The notes below the pieces were generated by a model. The model saw only the letters and a program-made list of their open reading frames with translations, did no database searches and was not told where the DNA came from. Position numbers and translations under genes: made by a program. Source: Flavihumibacter profundi (lineage in GTDB: Bacteria > Bacteroidota > Bacteroidia > Chitinophagales > Chitinophagaceae). Taken from it: a DNA stretch of 64,000 nt. How positions within the stretch are numbered: position 1 is the stretch's first letter; each line of letters starts with the position of its first letter. Below, piece by piece: positions 52,252-58,914 of this stretch. The stretch spans positions 868,001 to 932,000 of the forward strand of contig NZ_JAIQXE010000001.1 of NCBI RefSeq assembly GCF_020076305.1. The letters are read 5' to 3'.

Positions 52252-53283
52252 TTATAAAAGTTCTTTGGTGAGCTTATCCAAAGCAGCCTTTAAATGGGCA
52301 CCTGTACTGATTGCCCTGGCTATAGGTTCCATCCTGGCAACAGTCTCCTTATACTCGGCTGGTGAAATACTTTTAAGCAATTGGGGTATTTCTGCTAATG
52401 ATTGTACCAGCCAGCCAATCCGGTGCTCTTTAATAAAAGATGCTGACCCTGCAAAACCCGGGGCAATCACCGGCATCCCGGCCAGTATATATAATGATAA
52501 TTTATGGTGGTTAATAAATTGCATGTAATGCCCCAGGCTTCCTTCCGGACCATCAATTGAATTGCCATCCCAAATTAATCCATAACTGCCTTTAATCAGA
52601 GATGGTAATTCATGGGGATCAAAAGCCCCATGCCAGGTAATATTGGGAAGGTTTTTAATGGCTGGGGTAATTCCATTCCCATACAGGTGAAAATGCAATT
52701 CAGGTAGCAGGTGCAGGTTTCCCAGAAAAAGGCTTTTAGCTAAATTCCCTGAGAAATTAATGCCTTCATCCTGGCCCCGGTCTGTATAAGCCGGGTTTGT
52801 TAAAAAATCAAATGGCCCAAGTTGCGCAATTTTTGCATCTTTTCTGAAAGAACGAACCCAGCCTTCCATATTTTCATTGTGTACAATGAAGAAACTGCAA
52901 CTGCTTAAGAATTCTTTTTCCTGTTGTAACAACCTGTTGTTGCCATCTTTCAGGCCATCGATATCAGCAAGGAAAACAATTACGGTAACCCCTTTTTTCA
53001 GTAATCGCCTGATAAGGTAACGGTACATGCGCGGATAAACCGGGAACTGGCAAACAAGGATAGCATTAGCTGGTGTTTTTTGAGCAATGGAACGTGATAC
53101 AAGCCACCTTTGCAACGTAAGTAAAGGAGATGAATGCTCTGGCAGCGAAACAGGCCTGTAACCTTCAGCCAACAATATTTTTTCCGCATCAGTATTGCCT
53201 ACGCCACCATGACGGAATGAAATATCACCGTATGCATGAAGAAAATATTTGTCCGGTTTTATGCCAGCCTTGTTGTTTTCCAT
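52252..53283 (-). CDS. Glycosyltransferase, galactofuranosyltransferase-like
   Basis: A 343-aa GT-B-like enzyme with a C-terminal sugar-nucleotide site pattern (IWDGNSIDGPEGSLGHYMQF, YILAGMPVIAPGFAGSASFI). It resembles the bacterial beta-1,6-galactofuranosyltransferase group, but the exact donor is uncertain. I use the ATG at 53283 (MENNKAGIKPDKYFLHAYG) because longer starts lie inside the divergent neighbour. Only 27 bases separate its start codon from that of the divergent glycosyltransferase. Confidence 0.75.
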   Translation of the reverse strand: MENNKAGIKPDKYFLHAYGDISFRHGGVGNTDAEKILLAEGYRPVSLPEHSSPLLTLQRWLVSRSIAQKTPANAILVCQFPVYPRMYRYLIRRLLKKGVTVIVFLADIDGLKDGNNRLLQQEKEFLSSCSFFIVHNENMEGWVRSFRKDAKIAQLGPFDFLTNPAYTDRGQDEGINFSGNLAKSLFLGNLHLLPELHFHLYGNGITPAIKNLPNITWHGAFDPHELPSLIKGSYGLIWDGNSIDGPEGSLGHYMQFINHHKLSLYILAGMPVIAPGFAGSASFIKEHRIGWLVQSLAEIPQLLKSISPAEYKETVARMEPIARAISTGAHLKAALDKLTKELL

Positions 53284-53310
53284 ATTAATTTGGTAAAAGT
53301 AAGTATTGCA

Positions 53311-54441
53311 ATGAATGTAGGAATTCAGGAAACAGATCATTTTGAAGGAGTTTATCCGGTAATCCGTTTGTTTGACAATGGCCATAACCAGTTATTCATT
53401 TTTGTGAACCAGCTTACTTACACGAGACTAATTGACCTGCTGGGTCCGGATGCCGGGAAATTTCACTGGATAATACAGGAAGAAAAAGAATCAAGCTTTT
53501 CCTTTTGCCTGAAAATCAGGAAGGCAATCATAGAACACCATATCCGACTGCTTTATCTCAATACAGTTTCAAAACATCATTTGTGGTACGCCCTGATTTT
53601 ACCGTTTGGAAAAACTTCAAGGTCAATTTTAACAGTGCATGACGTGAATTGCCTGTTCAGGGATAAACCCGGATTGTCACCGCGGAAAATGATCAAATAC
53701 CTTGGCAAAAAATTACTGACTGCCAGGGTGCAATCCTTCAATACTGTTGCTGAAACGGTCAAACCATATTTATTAAAGGTTTCCGGCGGTAGTAAAGAAG
53801 TCTTTACCATCCCGGGGGCTGTATATGAAAATCAGCCGGTTGGAATTCCGCCTTATGATCATATTAATATTGCGATACCGGGATCCATCGATAATAAAAG
53901 AAGAAATTATCCGGTGGTTTTTGAATTGGCAAACATGCTTAAAGGACTACCGGTAACCATCACCCTGCTTGGTGGTGGTGATAACGAATTTGCACGAAAT
54001 ATCTGGAATCAATGCAGGGATTCCATTTCCGCCAACCTGGTATGGTTCGAGACTAAAATAGTTGACCAGCATATTTTTGATGAAATTTTAGACCTGGCAC
54101 ATTTTATCTGGATACCTTCTGTTATACACACCACTATTTGTGGGAAAATTCCAGAGACATACGGCATTACCAAATCGTCCGGGAATATTTTTGACATTGT
54201 AAAACATGCAAAGCCTTTTATTTACCCGGCTTCCCTGCAGGTTCCCGGAATCCTGAAAAAAGCCGGTTACTCTTATGGTTCGGTTGAAGATATTCGTAAA
54301 CTGATAATACATTCCCTGCAAAATCCGGGTTCTTATGAAGAGCTGGCAACAGCAGCCAGGGAGGCATCCGGTAATTTTACGGTTGAAAACCTGAGAAAGC
54401 AGTTTGCGCCTTTGTTTGACCAGGTTCCGGGTAATGTATGA
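53311..54441 (+). CDS. Glycosyltransferase family protein
   Basis: A 376-aa GT-B-like protein: SRSILTVHDVNCLFRDKPG, VQSFNTVAETVKPYLLKVSG, a sugar-binding region around IKHAKPFIYPASLQVPG and YGSVEDIRKLII. It is similar in shape to GT1/GT4 enzymes without a confident subfamily. Start chosen at the ATG at 53311 because the longer frame overlaps the divergent gene. Its last 65 bases overlap the convergent GT9 gene on the other strand. Confidence 0.7.
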   Translation: MNVGIQETDHFEGVYPVIRLFDNGHNQLFIFVNQLTYTRLIDLLGPDAGKFHWIIQEEKESSFSFCLKIRKAIIEHHIRLLYLNTVSKHHLWYALILPFGKTSRSILTVHDVNCLFRDKPGLSPRKMIKYLGKKLLTARVQSFNTVAETVKPYLLKVSGGSKEVFTIPGAVYENQPVGIPPYDHINIAIPGSIDNKRRNYPVVFELANMLKGLPVTITLLGGGDNEFARNIWNQCRDSISANLVWFETKIVDQHIFDEILDLAHFIWIPSVIHTTICGKIPETYGITKSSGNIFDIVKHAKPFIYPASLQVPGILKKAGYSYGSVEDIRKLIIHSLQNPGSYEELATAAREASGNFTVENLRKQFAPLFDQVPGNV

Positions 54442-55330
54442 ACCAATTATTGAGGATTGCCTTTAAAACTGTGGACAATTCAATTGCTTTTATTGCTTCA
54501 GCCTGGTAGTGGGTGGAATAAAAAAATTCGTTAAGTTCCGGACTGACTATTTTTTCGAGGAGTTGATAATCATAAATTTCAGCTGGGCTGGTACAGTTAA
54601 ATAATGCTACGCAAGGGATCCTGTAAGCAAGTGCGAGATGCATAGCCAGGGTATCACCCGACACAATCAGGCTGCACCGGTTAATTTCGGCCATATAATC
54701 CCGTAATGAATTTTTCCTTTCAAAAAAAACAGTTTCATATCCCATGCTGCGAAGGATATCATTTAGTTTATCATAGCCTGCCCAATTTTTATTGGGCCAT
54801 CTTCGTCCGGCAGTTTTTTCAATTCCTATTAAGTTCCTGTTTTTTTCTGCTGCAGGCTGGTATATTTGATATGGCTCGCCATTAAAGGGCAGTCCGACCA
54901 TTGCATATAACAATTCGGGATAGCTGAACAGATTCGCTTTCTTCTTTTCATTGGCAATATCTTTCCCAAAAACTGATACCAGGCTCATATCAAACCAGCC
55001 GGAAGAATCTTTTGTATATGATATGCCATCAGACCAAAAAATGCCCGTCAACTTTTGTGTATCTGCACTGCTGGCAAGTTTTGCACAAAATTCATCTTCT
55101 TCCAATGAAAGTACCAGGTGGAATTTTTCAGACAACAGGCTTTCGGGGATATCCTGTATTGCATAAATCTTTAGATGCGGATATCCTTCAGCCGGAAATA
55201 AAGGAACACAGGAAGAATCAGTAATCCATGTAACAAAGTCATCTTTTAATACAGGCAACAAACAGCTTGTACGGACAACATCACCTGCGGCGCCGGTTTT
55301 AATTATAAGGATTCTTTTCGGGTTGGACAT
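54377..55330 (-). CDS. GT9 glycosyltransferase (heptosyltransferase-like)
   Basis: A 317-aa GT9 protein with the N-terminal ILIIKTGAAGDVVRTSCLLP (WaaC/WaaF-type nucleotide-sugar fold) and the C-terminal GIEKTAGRRWPNKNWAGYDKL and LIVSGDTLAMHLALAYRIPCVALF. GT9 enzymes transfer heptose to the lipopolysaccharide core. The gmhA and gmhB genes at 46.4-47.6 kb fit this. It overlaps the convergent glycosyltransferase gene by 65 bases and is followed upstream on its strand by a hemerythrin-like gene 10 bases away. Confidence 0.88.
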   Translation of the reverse strand: MSNPKRILIIKTGAAGDVVRTSCLLPVLKDDFVTWITDSSCVPLFPAEGYPHLKIYAIQDIPESLLSEKFHLVLSLEEDEFCAKLASSADTQKLTGIFWSDGISYTKDSSGWFDMSLVSVFGKDIANEKKKANLFSYPELLYAMVGLPFNGEPYQIYQPAAEKNRNLIGIEKTAGRRWPNKNWAGYDKLNDILRSMGYETVFFERKNSLRDYMAEINRCSLIVSGDTLAMHLALAYRIPCVALFNCTSPAEIYDYQLLEKIVSPELNEFFYSTHYQAEAIKAIELSTVLKAILNNWFIHYPEPGQTKAQTAFSGFQP

Positions 55331-55340
55331 TTTTTGGTTT

Positions 55341-55808
55341 TCATTCCCAAAAATGGTTCGTGTAACTATTACAAACCGGCTGGCTTTTATCTTCTTTGAA
55401 TAGGATGTGATTCAATTCTTTTTCAGGAATAAAATCCTGCATTTGCTGGAATACAATTCTTTCTTCGAAACGGATATGCTGTTCCAATTGGTCGGCAAGG
55501 CTGCCGATCAGCCGTTCATTAAGGTTTTGCTGCTTCAGGTGTTCAATACCATTGCGTAAAAGTTCATGGTCCCTTAAAATAGTTGCTGCAAAAGTTTTGC
55601 CTTCGGGATACCTGTTAAGCAGGGGGACCAATAGTCTTTCTTCTTCCTCGATATGTGGCAACAGGTCTTTTTCCCAGCTCTTCAGGAAAAAATCTGCCAT
55701 AACTGCAACGGATGCCTGCTTGCTGATTCCCTTTCGAATCAGCAGGCAGGTCATCAATGCGGCTTTATGTTGCCTTGACAAAGGTTGTAACGTTTCCGCC
55801 CGTTGCAT
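55341..55808 (-). CDS. Hemerythrin-like domain protein
   Basis: A 155-aa four-helix bundle with iron-binding His/Glu residues in QHKAA, PHIEEEE, DHELLR and QHIRFEERIVF. Such domains bind a di-iron site and sense or carry oxygen or NO, or repair Fe-S clusters. There is no signal peptide or fused sensor domain. It lies between tpiA and the GT9 gene on the minus strand. Confidence 0.87.
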   Translation of the reverse strand: MQRAETLQPLSRQHKAALMTCLLIRKGISKQASVAVMADFFLKSWEKDLLPHIEEEERLLVPLLNRYPEGKTFAATILRDHELLRNGIEHLKQQNLNERLIGSLADQLEQHIRFEERIVFQQMQDFIPEKELNHILFKEDKSQPVCNSYTNHFWE

Positions 55809-55814
55809 AAATCT

Positions 55815-56576
55815 CTATTTTAATGCTTTGATAATTGCAATAAACTCTTCAGCTACAAGTGAGGCACCGCCCACAAGTCCACCATCCACATCAGGTCCGG
55901 CAAAAATTTCGCCGGCATTAGCGCCTTTTACGCTGCCGCCATATAAAATGGATAAATTATCTGCAATGGCAGTGCCATATTTCTGCTGTATAATGCTTCT
56001 TATAAATTCATGCATTTCCTGTGCCTGGGCGGCTGAAGCAGTTTTTCCCGTTCCGATTGCCCAGATTGGTTCATAGGCGATAATAACTTTTTCCATATCG
56101 CCAGGTTGCAAATGAAAAAGTGATTCTTTCAATTGTGTTTCCACCCAATTGTTTTGGGTGCCTGCTTCCCTGATGGAAAGTGCTTCACCACAACAAAAGA
56201 TAGGCTGGATGCTTTTTTCCAGAAGAAGGTCAATTTTTTCTGCCAGCTGCTGGTTTGATTCAGCAAAATATTCACGCCGCTCACTGTGGCCGATTACACA
56301 ATATTTAATCCCGATAGACTGTAGCATTTCAGTAGATACTTCACCGGTAAAAGCACCCGATTTTTTATGGTAGCAATTCTGGGCAGCCACAGCATAATTG
56401 TTCTCGTTGGCTACCGCACTGTTCGCCATAATCAGGTAAGGGTAGGGTACTGTAAAAATTACCTGCTGATGAGGAGCCAAAGGAATTTTTGCCGTCAGGA
56501 TATCATCTAATAATTTTTCTCCCTGCTGGTACGTCAGGTTCATTTTCCAGTTAGCCGCTGCGATTTGCTTTCTCAT
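55815..56576 (-). CDS. tpiA: Triosephosphate isomerase
   Basis: A 253-aa glycolytic TIM barrel. Catalytic residues are Lys11 (NWKMN), His97 (GHSERREYF) and Glu169 (AYEPIWAIGTG); phosphate binding is ILYGGSV and GLVGGASL near the C-terminus. Start and length are canonical. It precedes the hemerythrin-like gene and follows the GlmU-like gene on the same strand, with 14 bases between the latter and its start. Confidence 0.98.
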   Translation of the reverse strand: MRKQIAAANWKMNLTYQQGEKLLDDILTAKIPLAPHQQVIFTVPYPYLIMANSAVANENNYAVAAQNCYHKKSGAFTGEVSTEMLQSIGIKYCVIGHSERREYFAESNQQLAEKIDLLLEKSIQPIFCCGEALSIREAGTQNNWVETQLKESLFHLQPGDMEKVIIAYEPIWAIGTGKTASAAQAQEMHEFIRSIIQQKYGTAIADNLSILYGGSVKGANAGEIFAGPDVDGGLVGGASLVAEEFIAIIKALK

Positions 56577-56590
56577 TAATTGCTATTGGT

Positions 56591-57778
56591 TTAATAATTA
56601 TCGTAAATGTATTTCAAGATATGTTCTTCTCTCCTGCTAATTTCTGCATCTTTTAGTCCTTTCCAATTCCTGATATCCCTCAACGCCAGGTCAAAATCAT
56701 ATTTCCTGATACCATCTGCACCCCATGAAAAGTTGGGTATATATTTGGGTAATAGCCCCGAACCAAATACACTACTCGAAACGCCAATAACTGTTCCGGT
56801 ATTAAACGAAGTATTGATTGCAGAGCGGCTGTAATCTCCCATCATCAAACCGCATTTGATACCAGCTTTACCACGCCCCCCATCACTGGTTGGATGGTAA
56901 ACATAAACCTCCCCTGCATTATTCTTAACATTAGAAGCGGTTGTACCGGCTCCAAGGTTACACCATTCACCAATTACGGCATCACCAAGATATCCATCGT
57001 GCGCTTTATTGGAATATCCCATCATAACGCTATTCTTTATTTCACCACCGGCGATACAACCCGGACCAATAGTTGTTGCACCATAAACCTTACTACCCAT
57101 CTTCAATACTGCATTTGGAAGCAAAGCTAAGGAGCCCCTTATCATGCAGCCTTCCATAACAAGGGCATTGGCGCCAAAATAAACAGGACCACTGGATGCA
57201 TTTATAATGCTATTCTCAACCACAGCCCCGGCTTCTATAAAAATATTTTCTTTGCCAATTACCTGGTTGGATGCGCTAACAGGCACAGATTTCCTGCCTT
57301 TTGTCAACAGCTCAAAATCGAGCCTCAGTGCAATATCATTTTTCATGAAAATCTCCCAGGGTGCCTTGAGGCAATGCACTTCCTTATCATAATTAGTAGT
57401 CTGCCTTACTTTAATACGATGCAGTGAACTGACATCACCTGAGCTAAAATGAAAAGCTATTGCTCCTGACTCAGGATGCATCAGCAATTCCCCAGGCGAC
57501 AAGGCCATAATAGCTTTTGCAAGAGTTTCGGTGGGGAGAATATTAGCATGTACCAATAGGTAATTTCCTTCTTCCAGTCCGCCATCGATGCGGATAGACC
57601 GGGTCCCTTCTTTATAATCACCTTCCCATTTATCAAAGGAAGGCAGACCAAGGATTTTTTCCCATTTTTCACGAATGGTCAGAATGCCGATCCTGATATC
57701 CTGAATGCGCCTGGTAAGGGTAAAAGGGAAAAGGTTTTCCGGTTGGCAATATTCTTCAGAAAAGATGATGCATTGCAT
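56591..57778 (-). CDS. GlmU-like nucleotidyltransferase (alternative bacterial GlmU)
   Basis: A 395-aa protein with a degenerate N-terminal nucleotidyltransferase domain (PENLFPFTLTRRIQDIRIGIL in place of the usual LAAGxGTRM) and a C-terminal left-handed beta-helix (VIGKENIFIEAGAVVENSII, GEIKNSVMMGYSNKAHDGYLG, AGTTASNVKNN). This matches the TIGR03991-type GlmU alternative of Bacteroidota, making UDP-GlcNAc from GlcN-1-P steps. The classic GlmU signature is missing in this window. Start ATG at 57778; upstream lies a heptad array. Confidence 0.9.
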   Translation of the reverse strand: MQCIIFSEEYCQPENLFPFTLTRRIQDIRIGILTIREKWEKILGLPSFDKWEGDYKEGTRSIRIDGGLEEGNYLLVHANILPTETLAKAIMALSPGELLMHPESGAIAFHFSSGDVSSLHRIKVRQTTNYDKEVHCLKAPWEIFMKNDIALRLDFELLTKGRKSVPVSASNQVIGKENIFIEAGAVVENSIINASSGPVYFGANALVMEGCMIRGSLALLPNAVLKMGSKVYGATTIGPGCIAGGEIKNSVMMGYSNKAHDGYLGDAVIGEWCNLGAGTTASNVKNNAGEVYVYHPTSDGGRGKAGIKCGLMMGDYSRSAINTSFNTGTVIGVSSSVFGSGLLPKYIPNFSWGADGIRKYDFDLALRDIRNWKGLKDAEISRREEHILKYIYDNY

Positions 57779-57791
57779 AGGTATAAAGATA

Positions 57792-57819
57792 GTGAATCGT
57801 ATATCGTGAATTGTTAACC
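57792..57819 (+). repeat. Four-unit GTRAANN-like heptad array before the GlmU-like gene
   Basis: Plus-strand units in exact 7-nt register: GTGAATC, GTATATC, GTGAATT, GTTAACC. Two of four match GTRAANN fully. It lies 14 bases upstream of the GlmU-like ATG (minus gene) and shows no hairpin. Confidence 0.55.
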
Positions 57820-57851
57820 GAGAGTTAGGATTTATAATATACTAAACACAA

Positions 57852-57875
57852 AAAAACCGGCCTGAGCCGGTTTTT
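57852..57875 (-). terminator. Terminator of rpmE2
   Basis: AAAAACCGGC and GCCGGTTTTT pair over 10 bp around CTGA, with a T run on the minus strand. It begins three bases after the rpmE2 stop. Confidence 0.9.
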
Positions 57876-57877
57876 CA

Positions 57878-58126
57878 CTATTTCTTCGCGTATTTCTTTT
57901 TGAATTTGTCGATACGTCCTGCGGTATCCATCAATACATTCTTACCAGTGAAGAACGGATGTGAAGTATTGGAAATCTCCAATTTAACTAAAGGATATTC
58001 TTTACCATCTTCCCATTGAATGGTTTCTTTGGTATTGGCGGTTGATTTGCTTAGGAAAGCAAATCCATTACTCATGTCTTTAAAAACTACAAAGCGATAA
58101 TTCGCTGGATGGATACCTTGTTTCAT
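57878..58126 (-). CDS. rpmE2: 50S ribosomal protein L31 type B
   Basis: An 82-aa ribosomal protein. It lacks the CxxC zinc motifs of type A L31 and has the B-type [20 protein letters not shown] start and the [27 protein letters not shown] end. Monocistronic, with a TAATTTTG -7 element about 60 bases upstream, an inverted repeat in the leader (58145-58162) and its own terminator. Confidence 0.97.
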   Translation of the reverse strand: MKQGIHPANYRFVVFKDMSNGFAFLSKSTANTKETIQWEDGKEYPLVKLEISNTSHPFFTGKNVLMDTAGRIDKFKKKYAKK

Positions 58127-58144
58127 AACTGCTATTTTAAGGTC

Positions 58145-58162
58145 GTACGGATTTTGCCGTAC
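58145..58162 (-). promoter_or_regulatory. Hairpin in the rpmE2 leader
   Basis: GTACGG and CCGTAC pair around a 6-nt loop inside the roughly 55-nt untranslated leader of rpmE2. Ribosomal-protein leaders often hold autoregulatory structures; L31 leaders are known in other phyla (established for type L31 leaders). Whether this one is regulatory is inference. Confidence 0.35.
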
Positions 58163-58184
58163 TGTTTTAAATTATTAAGAAATG

Positions 58185-58192
58185 CAAAATTA
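58185..58192 (-). promoter_or_regulatory. -7 element of rpmE2 (TAATTTTG)
   Basis: Exact TAnnTTTG match on the minus strand, about 58 bases upstream of the rpmE2 ATG, which leaves room for a structured leader. Confidence 0.5.
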
Positions 58193-58256
58193 GGGCTTTC
58201 CAACGGTTCCCCCAAAGACTTGCCAGAAAAAAATAGGCCTCCCAACCTATTGATTA

Positions 58257-58751
58257 TCAGCTCTTCATATTGATATATTGTAAAGGGATGCCTAATCCCC
58301 AGGTTTTACTGGCCTGGATAACGGTCTGCAGGTCATCTATTTTCTTACCTGTAACCCTAATGATATCATCCATTATAGCAACCTGTACTTTCAAACCCGC
58401 ATCCTTAATCAGCTTTACTATTTTCTTGGCATCTTCCTGTTTAAGGCCATTCCTGACGGGAATATCCTTTTTCCATACTTTACCACTCTGGTAACCGGCT
58501 TTGGATTCAAAATCATAAATCTGCGCTTCCAGGCCTTGTTTTATAGTTCTGCTAATCAGGACATCAATAACCTGTTGCAGTTTCATATCACTCTCCACTT
58601 CGACATTTACCACCAGGTCTTTCTTGTTCAATTCAATCTGAACATGGGAATCTTTAAAGTCAAATCGGTTGGTGATTTCCTTTTTTACTGTATTGATGGC
58701 ATTGTCTAAGGTTTGCAGGTCAACTTTACTAACCAGGTCAAATGATGGCAT
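58257..58751 (-). CDS. YajQ family cyclic-di-GMP-binding protein
   Basis: A 164-aa YajQ-type protein: MPSFDLVSKVDLQTLDNAIN, ITNRFDFKDSHVQIEL, GLEAQIYDFESKAGYQSGK and IIRVTGKKIDDLQTVIQ. Members bind nucleotides such as c-di-GMP and interact with transcription factors. Start and length are standard. A TATTTTTG -7 element lies about 20 bases upstream. Confidence 0.95.
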   Translation of the reverse strand: MPSFDLVSKVDLQTLDNAINTVKKEITNRFDFKDSHVQIELNKKDLVVNVEVESDMKLQQVIDVLISRTIKQGLEAQIYDFESKAGYQSGKVWKKDIPVRNGLKQEDAKKIVKLIKDAGLKVQVAIMDDIIRVTGKKIDDLQTVIQASKTWGLGIPLQYINMKS

Positions 58752-58768
58752 ATAATTAATTTACTGTA

Positions 58769-58776
58769 CAAAAATA
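58769..58776 (-). promoter_or_regulatory. -7 element of the yajQ-like gene (TATTTTTG)
   Basis: Exact TAnnTTTG match on the minus strand, about 18 bases upstream of the ATG. Confidence 0.55.
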
Positions 58777-58834
58777 AGGATCGTGTTGTAGAAACAGGAC
58801 GCTATAAAACTAAACTAACAAATCCGGGATAAAT

Positions 58835-58852
58835 TTTCCGGAATTCCGGAAA
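58835..58852. promoter_or_regulatory. 18-bp perfect palindrome TTTCCGGAATTCCGGAAA
   Basis: A perfect palindrome made of two TTCCGGAA units, upstream of yajQ and downstream of the receptor gene. It could be an operator. No matching regulator is seen. Confidence 0.4.
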
Positions 58853-58855
58853 TAA

Positions 58856-58885
58856 GAACGGCCTGTTCAATAGAACAGGCCGTTC
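58856..58885. terminator. Hairpin after the receptor gene
   Basis: GAACGGCCTGTTC and GAACAGGCCGTTC form a perfect 13-bp stem with an AATA loop, about 30 bases after the stop of the receptor gene (minus strand). The T tract on either side is poor, so its efficiency is uncertain. Confidence 0.6.
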
Positions 58886-58914
58886 CGGATAAGGTAACCG
58901 GTTAATGGATGTAC

